Positions 17,372 to 25,480 of a DNA stretch of 64,000 bases are shown here, one piece after another. Numbering within the stretch: the first letter of the stretch is position 1; every line of letters begins with the position of its first letter. The notes beneath the pieces were generated by a model. It did no database searches. It was not told the DNA's origin and worked only from the letters and a program-made list of their open reading frames with translations. The stretch comes from Burkholderia sp. Bp8992 (GTDB lineage: Bacteria; Pseudomonadota; Gammaproteobacteria; Burkholderiales; Burkholderiaceae), in contig NZ_QTQI01000016.1 in assembly GCF_003853705.1 (NCBI RefSeq), positions 124,001-188,000 on the forward strand, given 5' to 3'. Both the position numbers and the translations under genes were made by a program.

Positions 17372-17860
17372 TCACGCGTCCGGCACCGGCACGCGCGACG
17401 AGAACTTCACCTCGCGCAACGCGAGGCTCGACTGGATCGACGACACGCCGGCCTGCTTTCGGAGCACGCGCTCGACGAATTCCGCATACGCGTCGAGATC
17501 GGCTGCGACGACCTGCAGGATGTAGTCGGCCGCACCGGTGATCTTGTGGCACGACGTGACTTCGTCGTGACGCCGCATCACGTCCTCGAAGTGATCCGAA
17601 TCCTGATCCGAGTGCATGTTGAACGTCACCTGCACGAACGCGAACACGTTCATGCCGAGCGAGCGGCGGTCGAGGTTAGCCTGGTAGCCGGTGATCACGT
17701 GCTCGTCCTCGAGCCGCTTGCGGCGGCGCCAGCACGGCGTGACGCTCAGCGACAGCTTCTCGCCGAGCGTCGCGTTCGACAGCGCGCCGTCTTCCTGCAG
17801 CAGGCGGAGCATCGCGCGGTCGACGCCGTCGAGTTCAACTGAAGCGCGATTTTTGCTCAT
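17372..17860 (-). CDS. Lrp/AsnC family regulator
   Basis: A 162-residue regulator starting at ATG 17860 (MSKNRASVEL). The N-terminal helix-turn-helix is visible (DRAMLRLLQEDGALSNATL, then LSVTPCWRRRKRLE) and the C-terminal RAM ligand-binding domain follows (AFVQVTFNMH, ITGAADYILQVVAADLDAY). It is divergent from the acetylpolyamine amidohydrolase gene with about 130 bases between the starts, so it may control that gene and the binding protein beyond it in response to an amino acid or polyamine. The ligand is not known. Confidence 0.88.
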   Translation of the reverse strand: MSKNRASVELDGVDRAMLRLLQEDGALSNATLGEKLSLSVTPCWRRRKRLEDEHVITGYQANLDRRSLGMNVFAFVQVTFNMHSDQDSDHFEDVMRRHDEVTSCHKITGAADYILQVVAADLDAYAEFVERVLRKQAGVSSIQSSLALREVKFSSRVPVPDA

Positions 17861-17989
17861 ATCCGGCGTCCCGTAGACAGATTTCTCAAAATTGTACGAA
17901 ACGAAGAAGCGAAAAGCAAAGCTAATGCCGGCCGGCGTCAATAGACTGTTGCCACCCCTTTCCTCTCGTCATCACGGCAACGGTCAACC

Positions 17990-19027
17990 ATGCTCACGGT
18001 CTACAGCAGCGATCACCACCTGCATCGCGGCGTCGAACTGAAGGACGGCGCGATCACCGAGTCGTTCGAAAACCCCCTTCGCGCCGAAACGGTGCTCGCG
18101 CAAGTCCGCGCGGCCGGCCTCGGCGACGTGATCGCGCCGCGTGCGTTCGACCGCGCGAGTTATGCGGGCGCGCACAGCGCGCGCTACGTCGATTTCCTCG
18201 CGGGCGCGTGGGACGAATGGACGGCGAGCGGCCGCACCTGCCAGGCGCTGCCGCTCGTGTGGCCGGTGCGCGCGATGCCGGCCTCGGCGACGCTGCCCGA
18301 CTTCATCGACGGCAAGCTCGGCTTCTTCGCGATGGACGCCGGCGCGCCGATCAACGCGGGCACGTGGGATGCGGTGAGCGCGAGCGCGAACTCGGCGCTC
18401 ACCGGCGCCGACTTGCTGTCGGGCGGCGGCGCGCGCGCGGCGTTCGCGCTGTGCCGCCCGCCCGGCCATCACGCAGGCCGTGAGTACATGGGCGGCTACT
18501 GCTACCTGAACAACGCGGCGATCGCGGCGCAGCACGGCATTGCCGGCGGTGCAGAACGCGTCGCGGTGCTCGACGTCGATTTCCATCACGGCAACGGCAC
18601 GCAGGACATCTTCTACGCGCGTTCCGACGTGCTGTTCGCGTCGCTGCACGGCGAGCCGGCAGTGTCGTATCCGTACTTCTCCGGCTACGCGGGCGAACGC
18701 GGCGCGGGTGCTGGCGAAGGCTTCAACCTGAACCTGCCGCTGCCGAAGGGCACGCAGTGGGACACGTATTCGGGCGCGCTCGGCCAGGCCACGGCCGCGA
18801 TCGCGAAGCACGCGCCCGACCTGCTCGTCGTGTCGCTCGGGGTCGACACGTTCGAGCACGACCCGATCAGCCATTTCAAGTTGCGCTCGCCCGACTACCT
18901 GCGGATCGGCGAGGCGCTGGCGCGTCTGAACCTGCCGACGCTGTTCGTGATGGAAGGCGGCTACATGGTCGACGAGATCGGCATCAATGCGGTGAACGTA
19001 TTGCTGGGATTCGAAGGGCGTGCGTGA
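17990..19027 (+). CDS. Acetylpolyamine amidohydrolase / class II histone deacetylase family
   Basis: A 345-residue zinc amidohydrolase. Catalytic landmarks are CRPPGHHAG (His pair), VAVLDVDFHHGNGTQDIF (zinc-binding Asp and His), SLGVDTFEHDP and the VMEGGY end. Length and the YCYLNNAAIAAQ segment match bacterial acetylpolyamine amidohydrolases, which remove acetyl groups from putrescine, cadaverine or spermidine so they can be catabolised. It is followed 70 bases later by an amino-acid-type binding protein and preceded by a divergent Lrp regulator, which together suggests a small uptake and catabolism unit. Confidence 0.88.
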   Translation: MLTVYSSDHHLHRGVELKDGAITESFENPLRAETVLAQVRAAGLGDVIAPRAFDRASYAGAHSARYVDFLAGAWDEWTASGRTCQALPLVWPVRAMPASATLPDFIDGKLGFFAMDAGAPINAGTWDAVSASANSALTGADLLSGGGARAAFALCRPPGHHAGREYMGGYCYLNNAAIAAQHGIAGGAERVAVLDVDFHHGNGTQDIFYARSDVLFASLHGEPAVSYPYFSGYAGERGAGAGEGFNLNLPLPKGTQWDTYSGALGQATAAIAKHAPDLLVVSLGVDTFEHDPISHFKLRSPDYLRIGEALARLNLPTLFVMEGGYMVDEIGINAVNVLLGFEGRA

Positions 19028-19097
19028 GCGCGCGGCATGAGTTTCGACGAACGACGGATCTGAACACGAACGAAGCGCGACAAGGATGGAGACAACC

Positions 19098-20240
19098 ATG
19101 AATCGACATCACAAGACAGCACTCGCCGCCGCGGCCGCACTGACGTGCGCGCTGTCCGCAGGGCCCGCACACGCGGACGACATCGTGCGCATCGGGCACG
19201 TCGCGCCGCTGACCGGCGCGATCGCGCACCTCGGCAAGGACAGCGAGAACGGCGCGCGGCTCGCGGTCGAGGAGATCAACGCGAAGGGGCTGACGATCGG
19301 CGGCAAGAAGGTCACGCTGCAGCTCGACGCGCAGGACGACGCGGGCGATCCGCGCACCGCGACCCAGGTCGCGCAGCGGCTCGTCGACGACAAGGTCGTC
19401 GGCGTCGTCGGCCATCACAACTCGGGTACGTCGATTCCGGCGTCGCGTGTGTATCGCGACGGCGGCGTCGTGCAGATCTCGCAGGCCGCGACCAACCCGA
19501 CGTACACGCAGCAGGGCTTCAGGACGACGTATCGCGTCGTCGCGACCGATGCGCAGCAGGGGCCGGCGCTCGCGATGTATGCGGCGAAGAACATGGGCAT
19601 CAAGACGGTCGCCGTGGTCGACGATTCGACCGCATACGGGCAAGGCCTCGCGACCGAGTTCGAGAAAGCCGCGAAATCGGCCGGGATGAAGGTCGTGTCG
19701 CGCGACGCGACCAACGACAAGGCGATCGACTTCCGCGCGATCCTCACGAAGATCAAGGGCGAGAACCCGGACGCGATCATGTACGGCGGCATGGACGCAA
19801 CGGGCGGCCCGCTCGCGAAGCAGGCGCGCCAGCTCGGCATGCGCGCGAAGGTCCTCGCCGGCGACGGCGTGTGCTCGACCGACCTGCCGAAGCTCGCGGG
19901 GCCGGCGTCGGACAACGTCGTGTGCTCAGAGGCCGGCATCGCGCTCGAGAAGATGCCGGGCGGCGCGGCGTTCGTGAAGCGCTACGAAGCGCGCTATCAC
20001 CAGCCGATGCAGGTGTATGCGCCGTTCTCGTACGACGCGGTGTACATCATCGTCGATGCGATGAAGCGCGCGAATTCGACCGACCCGGCGAAGGTGCTGG
20101 CCGCGATACCGGCCACCGACTATCGCGGCGTGATCGGCGAAACGAGCTTCACGCCGCACGGCGACCTGAAGCACGGCGCGATCTCGGTGTTCACGTACAG
20201 GAGCGGCAAGAAGGCGCTGCTCGATATCGTCAGGATGTAA
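19098..20240 (+). CDS. Branched-chain amino acid-type ABC transporter substrate-binding protein (LivJ family)
   Basis: A 380-residue periplasmic protein. The start at ATG 19098 is preferred over the ATG at 19086 because GGAG at 19088-19091 is then correctly spaced. It has a signal peptide (AALTCALSAGPAHA), then IVRIGHVAPLTGAIAHLG, a GVVGHHNSGTSIPASRVY hinge segment and a C-terminal YSYDAVY-like block (PFSYDAVYIIVDAMK). No liv permease or ATPase genes follow, so it must work with transporters encoded elsewhere or as a scavenging protein. It is downstream of the polyamine amidohydrolase and probably co-transcribed. Confidence 0.88.
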   Translation: MNRHHKTALAAAAALTCALSAGPAHADDIVRIGHVAPLTGAIAHLGKDSENGARLAVEEINAKGLTIGGKKVTLQLDAQDDAGDPRTATQVAQRLVDDKVVGVVGHHNSGTSIPASRVYRDGGVVQISQAATNPTYTQQGFRTTYRVVATDAQQGPALAMYAAKNMGIKTVAVVDDSTAYGQGLATEFEKAAKSAGMKVVSRDATNDKAIDFRAILTKIKGENPDAIMYGGMDATGGPLAKQARQLGMRAKVLAGDGVCSTDLPKLAGPASDNVVCSEAGIALEKMPGGAAFVKRYEARYHQPMQVYAPFSYDAVYIIVDAMKRANSTDPAKVLAAIPATDYRGVIGETSFTPHGDLKHGAISVFTYRSGKKALLDIVRM

Positions 20241-20263
20241 CGTCGCGGCCAGGCCGTGCTGCC

Positions 20264-21133
20264 TTACGAAATCCGCATGCGCGCATCGTTCGCGCGGCGC
20301 TCCGCGTCGTGCACGATATGCAGCTCGCGCGTGCGGATCGGCAGCGCGCAATTCGCGTCGGCAAGCGTCTTGCGTACCTGGCGCGCTAGGCGCCAGCGCA
20401 TCGCCCAGAACTTGTCGGTATGCGTCCACACGCGCATGTTCGCGACGGCCGTGCTGTCGTCGAAGCGCATCACCATCACGTCCGGCGCGGGATCCTGCAA
20501 TACGTCGGGATCGGCCACGGCCAGCGCCCGCAGCGCGTCGAGCGCGCGATCGATGTCGTCATGCACCGACACGTCCACTTCGAGATCGAGGCGGCGCGTC
20601 GGGTTGCGCGTGTAGTTGCGGAGCGAGCTGCCCCACAGCGCGCTGTTCGGCACGTATTCGCAGATGCCGTCCGGCTTCGTGAGCCGCGTCATGAAGAGCC
20701 CGACCTCGTCGACGGTGCCTGCGACGCCCGAGCCGCCGTCGATGTAATCGCCGACCTTGAACGGCCGCAGCAGCAGAAGCATGATGCCGGCCGCGATGTT
20801 CTGCATCGTGCCCTGCAGCGCGAGCCCGATCGCGAGGCCGGCCGCGCCGAGCACCGCGATGAGGCTCGCGGTTTCGATACCGAGCTGCGACAGCGCGCCG
20901 ACGATCGCGACGATGCGGATGCCCCACACGGCGACGTCGCAGAGGATGGGCCGCAGCGTGTCGTCGACGCGCTCCTTGTTCGCAAGCAGCCGGTTCAACC
21001 AGTTGCCGATGCGCTTCGACAGCCACCAGCCGGCGACGAGCAGCGCCAGGGCGGCGCACAGCCTGAGGGAAAGGGTGGACAGCGCGTTCCACAGGAACGT
21101 CCAGCGTTCCGGGTGCAGTTGATCGAGAAACAT
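20264..21133 (-). CDS. Small-conductance mechanosensitive channel, MscS family
   Basis: A 289-residue protein with three N-terminal transmembrane helices; the pore-lining third helix is visible as LIAVLGAAGLAIGLALQGTM, with the Gly/Ala packing typical of MscS. It is followed by the beta domain (PFKVGDYIDGGSGVAGTVDEVGLF in part) and the alpha/beta C-terminal domain. It opens under membrane tension to release solutes during osmotic downshock. It is divergent from the M23 peptidase gene; the 260-base gap contains two palindromes. It ends 24 bases from the convergent binding-protein gene. Confidence 0.92.
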   Translation of the reverse strand: MFLDQLHPERWTFLWNALSTLSLRLCAALALLVAGWWLSKRIGNWLNRLLANKERVDDTLRPILCDVAVWGIRIVAIVGALSQLGIETASLIAVLGAAGLAIGLALQGTMQNIAAGIMLLLLRPFKVGDYIDGGSGVAGTVDEVGLFMTRLTKPDGICEYVPNSALWGSSLRNYTRNPTRRLDLEVDVSVHDDIDRALDALRALAVADPDVLQDPAPDVMVMRFDDSTAVANMRVWTHTDKFWAMRWRLARQVRKTLADANCALPIRTRELHIVHDAERRANDARMRIS

Positions 21134-21230
21134 GACGGGATTCCGGGTTGAAAGATGATGCAGCGTCGCGCTGCCGGCAGCGTTCGACTGTACACGCGGC
21201 GCGGTGGTTCACGCGAATGCTGCGTTGATT

Positions 21231-21278
21231 TAGTACTGGTACTAAGTGCTAATTCGAGAAAATAGGATTGGTCCTATT
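21231..21278. promoter_or_regulatory. Two palindromes between mscS and the M23 peptidase gene
   Basis: TAGTACTGGTACTA (21231-21244) and AATAGGATTGGTCCTATT (21261-21278) are perfect dyads whose centres are 32 bases apart, close to three helical turns. They lie in the AT-richer middle of the divergent intergenic region. They are likely operators for one or both genes; the second could also form an RNA hairpin. The protein that binds them is unknown. Confidence 0.5.
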
Positions 21279-21396
21279 CAGCCATTTTGAGCGTGCCGAT
21301 ACACTCGCCTTCATGTTGCCGGATCGCGATGCAGGCTCCTCCGCGATGCCGGCCCTTTCCCGGTTTTTTCATTGATAGATAGCGAGTGACGACGTC

Positions 21397-22770
21397 ATGC
21401 GGTTAGACCTGCGTTTCCGTCTCGCACGCGAACAAGGTCAACCCGTTCGGCGCGGCGTTCGCTGTTTTCCGTTTCGCCGCGCGTTGCTGCTCGGTGCCAT
21501 CGCGGCGGCCTGTACGGCCGGCGCGCAGGGTGCGATCGCGCAGGCGTCTCACGATGCCGCGCCGTTCGCGCCCGTGGCGGCGGAAACGGCAGACCTTGTC
21601 GACGTGCCTTTTTTCAGTTCCGCGCGGACGACGTGGGGTGGCTTGCGCGCGTCGACGGCAGCGCCGCTCGATGTCGCGTATGCATCACATGGTGCGAGCA
21701 TGTCGACGGATGGTGGTCGCGATGATCCGGTCGCCCGCTTCGGCGCATGCGTTGCATATCGCGTGCTGTGCGATGCGGCGCGCAGTGCGGTCGAACGCGG
21801 CTATGCATCGCGGTTCGATTACGGGCTGGCGTCGGCGTTGCCCGCGATGGGCACGCAACCGGCGTTCGAGCGCGGCGCCGTCGATCTGGCATCGGCCGAC
21901 CCGTTCACGCTGGCCGAGCCGGATCGCGGCACGCGCGCCGGCCCGATCGCCGGCAGCCTGCATACGTCGCTGGTGCGCGCCGAACTGCCGGCCGGTGTTG
22001 CCGCGCAGATCGTCCGCATGCTGGCCGGGCGCATCGATCCGAAGCAGCGCGGTGTGGTCGGCGATACCTTCCGCGTCGCATTCGAGCCGGATTACGGCGC
22101 GATGCGGCCGGGCCGCGTGCGCGTGACGGCGCTCGACATCCGTTTTCGCGGGCAGCATGTGACGGCCGTGTGGTTTGCGCCGCAAGCGGGCGCGCCGGGC
22201 GCCTACTACGACCTCGACGGCATGCCGCTCGCCGGCACCCGGTTTGCGATGCCGGTCGCCGCGACGCGGATCAGCTCGCCGTTCGGCACGCGCGTGCATC
22301 CGGTGAGCGGCGCGCGCCACGTGCATTCGGGCGTCGATCTCGCGGCGCCGGCTGGCCGTGCGGTGCATGCGTCGGAGCGCGGCGTCGTGACGTTCATCGG
22401 CACCGAGCTGAACGGCTACGGCAAGTACGTGGTGATTCGCCACGACGGCGGCTATGCGTCGTACTACGCGCATTTGTCGGCGTTCGAGCCGACGTTGCGG
22501 ACCGGCGCGCGCGTCACGCGCGGTCAACGAGTCGGGGCGGTCGGCAGTACGGGGACGGCCACCGGCCTGCATCTGCACTTCGAGGTGCGCCGGCATGCGC
22601 GCCTTGTCGATCCGATCGCACTGGTGCACGCAGCCGGAGCGGCGAAGCTGAAGGGCGCGCAGCGTGTGGCGTTCAATCGCATGGCGCGGGACGCGCGCAC
22701 GCAGCTCGCGTCGGCGACGTGGAAGCAGCCGGTTGCGATGTCGGAGGTTGTCGCATCGCATGCAGGCTGA
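21397..22770 (+). CDS. M23 family metallopeptidase (LytM-type)
   Basis: A 457-residue exported protein. After a basic N terminus and a hydrophobic signal segment (ALLLGAIAAACTAGAQGAIA) comes a long middle region, then a C-terminal lysostaphin-like M23 domain. Zinc ligands are visible as HSGVD and HLHFE, together with SSPFGTRVHPVSG, GYGKYVVIRH and YYAHLS. It should cut cross-links in peptidoglycan, or activate an amidase if degenerate, but the ligands look intact. The start at 21397 follows a GATAGCGAGTGACG region with only a weak ribosome site. It is divergent from mscS. Confidence 0.92.
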   Translation: MRLDLRFRLAREQGQPVRRGVRCFPFRRALLLGAIAAACTAGAQGAIAQASHDAAPFAPVAAETADLVDVPFFSSARTTWGGLRASTAAPLDVAYASHGASMSTDGGRDDPVARFGACVAYRVLCDAARSAVERGYASRFDYGLASALPAMGTQPAFERGAVDLASADPFTLAEPDRGTRAGPIAGSLHTSLVRAELPAGVAAQIVRMLAGRIDPKQRGVVGDTFRVAFEPDYGAMRPGRVRVTALDIRFRGQHVTAVWFAPQAGAPGAYYDLDGMPLAGTRFAMPVAATRISSPFGTRVHPVSGARHVHSGVDLAAPAGRAVHASERGVVTFIGTELNGYGKYVVIRHDGGYASYYAHLSAFEPTLRTGARVTRGQRVGAVGSTGTATGLHLHFEVRRHARLVDPIALVHAAGAAKLKGAQRVAFNRMARDARTQLASATWKQPVAMSEVVASHAG

Positions 22771-22956
22771 TCGTCGGCCGGGTGCCCGCGTTCACGGGGG
22801 CGGTCGAGGCCGGACTGCCGATGAACCTCGGTGGCGGACACCAGCGAGCGATCACCGGCAATGCGGGCGTGTGGTGGGCGTGGTGAGTCAAAGGGTAACG
22901 GCGCGTCGATCGATCGGCCGCGGCGCGAGTTATCGCGGCCGATCCGCACACGTCGT

Positions 22957-23796
22957 TCACGCAGCCTGCTCGACCGGCAACCAGATCTCCAGCACGCCGG
23001 CGCCCGTCACCGGATCATAGTCGCCGCTGTAGCGCTCGAACTCGGGCGCGTCCACCGCCTTGAATCCCGACGTCGGCAGCCAGCCGTTCCAGATGCTGTA
23101 GAAGGTCTGGTGCAGCGTGGAGATATGCCCGACATGTTCGAATACCGCGTATCGCTGCGGCGTCAGCTCGACCCAGCGAAACGGCGCGGGCAGCCGGTCG
23201 CGGCTCGTGACTTCCACGCCCGCGATGTATTCGAAGCTGCCGTCCGCGTCGGGGTTGCAGCACACGCCGTACGTCACGTCGCCGACCTGGCCGGGAAGGG
23301 TACCGAGGTATGGGATGAACGCTTGCCACAGCGCCGGGATCCCTTCGTTGGTTTCGAACGTATAGCGGTCGCTCATGCCCGCGATCAGCCGCGTTCCGGC
23401 GGTTTCGAAACGTGACGGCGTCACGTCGACGATCTTCAACTCTTTCATGCGAAGCGGCTCCACAAGGGACAACCCGTCGAGAGTGCGCCGAGCCCGCACG
23501 TCCTCGGGCGTCATGCCGAAGAGATCGCGGAAGGCGCGCGTAAACGCCTCATGGGAGCCATAGCCGGCATCGAGCGCCACGTGCAGGATGTCCGGCGCGC
23601 CTTGCGCCAGCGCATGCGCCGCACGCGTGAGCCGCCGCGACCGGACGTAGCGCATCACCGGCCAGCCGGTATTCATCGAGAACAGGCGCGAGAAGCCGAA
23701 GCGCGACATGTCGCAGTTCGCGGCAATCGTGTCGAGCGTCAGGTCTTTGTCCAGTTTGGTTTCGATAAACCAGAGTGCTTGTCCAACCGGGTTCAT
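22957..23796 (-). CDS. AraC family regulator with GyrI-like effector domain
   Basis: A 279-residue protein of the Rob/MarR-like architecture: an N-terminal pair of helix-turn-helix motifs (LDTIAANCDMSRFGFSRLF and VALDAGYGSHEAFTRAFRD), then a C-terminal GyrI-like/SOUL-type ligand-binding domain (RFETAGTRLIAG, CCNPDADGSFEYIAGVEV, WNGWLPTSGF, LEIWLPV). Such regulators bind small amphipathic compounds and switch efflux or detoxification genes. No clear target sits beside it; the lectin operon downstream reads in the same direction but is separated by a terminator-like hairpin. Confidence 0.9.
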   Translation of the reverse strand: MNPVGQALWFIETKLDKDLTLDTIAANCDMSRFGFSRLFSMNTGWPVMRYVRSRRLTRAAHALAQGAPDILHVALDAGYGSHEAFTRAFRDLFGMTPEDVRARRTLDGLSLVEPLRMKELKIVDVTPSRFETAGTRLIAGMSDRYTFETNEGIPALWQAFIPYLGTLPGQVGDVTYGVCCNPDADGSFEYIAGVEVTSRDRLPAPFRWVELTPQRYAVFEHVGHISTLHQTFYSIWNGWLPTSGFKAVDAPEFERYSGDYDPVTGAGVLEIWLPVEQAA

Positions 23797-23896
23797 GGCG
23801 TGCCAATGAGTGTGTCGGGTGGACTATATGGTATCGGCGGACGGAGCATTTGATCGTTCTTGCGCGGCAGCCATGATCTGGCGGCTGCACAAAAGC

Positions 23897-23922
23897 ACAT
23901 CGCCACGCCGGTCGGCGTGGCG
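23897..23922 (-). terminator. Terminator downstream of bclB
   Basis: An 11-12 base perfect stem (ATCGCCACGCCG with CGGCGTGGCGAT) about 25 bases beyond the bclB stop. On the minus strand it is followed by GTGCTTTTG, a short T run. Confidence 0.6.
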
Positions 23923-23944
23923 ATGATCGACAGGTTGCTGCGGT

Positions 23945-24679
23945 TTAACCCAGCGGCCAGTTCAAGATCGCGATGCCGTCGTTGTAATCGCCGTCGCCGC
24001 CATCTTCCGACCCGACGAGCCCGAAGTAGGTCTTCTTGAAGATGTCGACCTGACGCGAGCCGATCTTCGACGGCTTGCCGTTCGCCGTCACGACCACGCG
24101 CACCTTCCCCTTGCCCGAGTTCACGATCTGCGTGTTCAGGTTCGCGTCCTGCGTGCCGGCGCCCTGGAACGTCGCGGCCGGCTTCGCGTTGTCGTCGACG
24201 AACACCTCGATCGTCTGCTGCGCCGACGAGTTGACCAGCGCGGTCACGCCGAACGCGATGTTCGGCGGCAGGTTGAAGATGCCGTCGCGTTCGCCGCCGC
24301 CGGTCGTCGTGGGGTCCGGCTGCGCGGGCGGCAGCGGGGCTTTCGAGAAGTAATTGACCACCGCGCCGACGCCGAACTTCGCCGCGGCACCGGGCAATAC
24401 GCCCGGCGCGCCGGCCCACGTCACCGTGCAGGCGACGACTTGTCCGGCCGCATCGGCTTTCACCTTGTTCTGCCAGGTGCCGACGTCGAAGCTGTACGGG
24501 ATCGTCGCGATATCGACGAACACGTCGTACTGCGGCAGTTTCTCGACCAGCTGCGCGGTCATGAACTGGCGCATGCGGTCGAGCACGGCCTGGTCGCCGT
24601 TGGCTTGTACGGCGGTGGCGTCGTTGCCTGCGAGTTGCAGCAACGCATACAGATCGTCATGGGTAAACGGTTGTGACAT
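23945..24679 (-). CDS. bclB: LecB/BC2L-B-like calcium-dependent lectin with N-terminal extra domain
   Basis: A 244-residue soluble lectin. Residues 1-130 form an N-terminal domain (MSQPFTHDDLYALLQLAGND, then VDIATIPYSFDVGTWQNKV), followed by a TTTGGGERDGIF linker and a C-terminal PA-IIL/LecB sugar-binding domain. The calcium loop reads EDGGDGDYNDGIAILNWPLG, with the acidic residues and C-terminal glycine that bind two calcium ions and mannose or fucose type sugars. No signal peptide is visible; these lectins reach the surface by another route. I identify it as BclB of the bclA/B/C family of the Burkholderia cepacia complex. It is the last gene of the cluster and is followed by a terminator. 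Confidence 0.88.
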   Translation of the reverse strand: MSQPFTHDDLYALLQLAGNDATAVQANGDQAVLDRMRQFMTAQLVEKLPQYDVFVDIATIPYSFDVGTWQNKVKADAAGQVVACTVTWAGAPGVLPGAAAKFGVGAVVNYFSKAPLPPAQPDPTTTGGGERDGIFNLPPNIAFGVTALVNSSAQQTIEVFVDDNAKPAATFQGAGTQDANLNTQIVNSGKGKVRVVVTANGKPSKIGSRQVDIFKKTYFGLVGSEDGGDGDYNDGIAILNWPLG

Positions 24680-24830
24680 GTCGTCCTCGTCTGGATGGAA
24701 GGTCTCGCGTGCGCGGCCTGTGAACGGGCGTCACCGTGCCGCGCGCGGAGCAAAGCGTGGGACTTCTCGAACGATTCGCAATGTGTGGTTGGCCCCGTCG
24801 CCATTGCGATGCTGCGTGACTGGCCGCCGC

Positions 24831-25030
24831 TTAATCGAGCGGCCAGTTCAGGAACACGATGCCGTCGTTGTAGTCGTCATCGGCGCCGTCTTCCGACCCG
24901 ACGATCCCGAAGTACGACTTCTTGAAGATGTCGACCTGCCGCGAGCCGAGCCGCGACGGCTTGCCGTTCGCCGTCACGATCACGCGCACGCGGCTCGTTT
25001 CGGGTTGTCGTCGATATAGATGTCGCGCGT
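24831..25030 (-). pseudogene. Collapsed LecB-type lectin remnant, bclC position
   Basis: Between bclB and bclA lies a fragment of a third lectin. Read on the minus strand it gives DIYIDDNPK, then jumps to RVRVIVTANGKPSRLGSRQV, DIFKKSYFGIVGSEDGADDD and YNDGIVFLNWPLD, ending at TAA 24831-24833. Compared with bclB the roughly 25 residues between the first beta strand and RVRV are missing and the reading frame changes at that point. The N-terminal domain and start codon are absent: the fragment begins a few bases after the bclA stop. The ligand loop is still recognisable. The three-gene clusters I know have bclC in this place, so I read this as a decayed bclC; a truncated duplicate of bclB is the alternative. 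Confidence 0.8.
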
Positions 25031-25034
25031 CAGG

Positions 25035-25424
25035 TCAGCCGATCGGCCACTGGAGCACGACGATGCCGTCGTTGTAGTCGCTGTCGTGGCCGTCTTCCGA
25101 CACGACGATCCCGAAGTTGACCGTGTACGGCGAGCCGTCCGACTTCTTGCCGTTGATCGGCGCGAGGCGCGCGTCGGTGGCCGACGGCTTGCCGTTGACC
25201 GACACTTCGAAGCGGAGCTTGCCGTTGCCGGAATTGAGCGTGGCTTCACGCGTGCCGTCGCGCGTCGTCAGCTTGTGATACGCGGCCGGTTCGGCGCTGT
25301 CGCCGATAAACAGCTTGATGTGCTGCTGCTCGGCGGCATTCGCGAAGAAAATCGCGCGGAAATTGGTATTCGGCGGAATCGAAAACTCGCCGGCACGGTT
25401 GGAAGACGTTTGAGAATCGGCCAT
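25035..25424 (-). CDS. bclA: Mannose-binding calcium-dependent lectin BC2L-A
   Basis: A 129-residue single-domain lectin from ATG 25424 (MADSQTSSNRAGEF), preceded by a strong GGAGG. It is very close to the BC2L-A sequence I know from B. cenocepacia: FSIPPNT, FRAIFFANAAEQQHIKLFIG, LNSGNGKLRFEVSVNGKPSA, and the calcium loop EDGHDSDYNDGIVVLQWPIG. The protein is a dimer that binds high-mannose glycans through two calcium ions per site. In-frame sequence upstream of the ATG is the untranslated leader. It is the first gene of the cluster, and its leader carries a LacI-type operator. Confidence 0.93.
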   Translation of the reverse strand: MADSQTSSNRAGEFSIPPNTNFRAIFFANAAEQQHIKLFIGDSAEPAAYHKLTTRDGTREATLNSGNGKLRFEVSVNGKPSATDARLAPINGKKSDGSPYTVNFGIVVSEDGHDSDYNDGIVVLQWPIG

Positions 25425-25468
25425 GCTTGCCTCCTGAGGTATGTTGGATAAGGCGTGAGCCTTGTCGC

Positions 25469-25480
25469 GCAAACGTTTGC
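25469..25480. promoter_or_regulatory. LacI/PurR-type operator in the bclA leader
   Basis: GCAAACGTTTGC is a perfect 12-base palindrome with the central CG step and the flanking CGC typical of operators bound by LacI/GalR-family repressors. It lies 45-56 bases upstream of the bclA start codon. The AT-rich stretch at about 25500-25620 just upstream probably holds the promoter. Confidence 0.55.

Noticed and set aside
24980-25249. Minus-strand frame covering the bclA 3' end and the lectin remnant
   Set aside because: In this frame bclA is out of phase; only its last dozen residues match the lectin remnant, which is described as a pseudogene.
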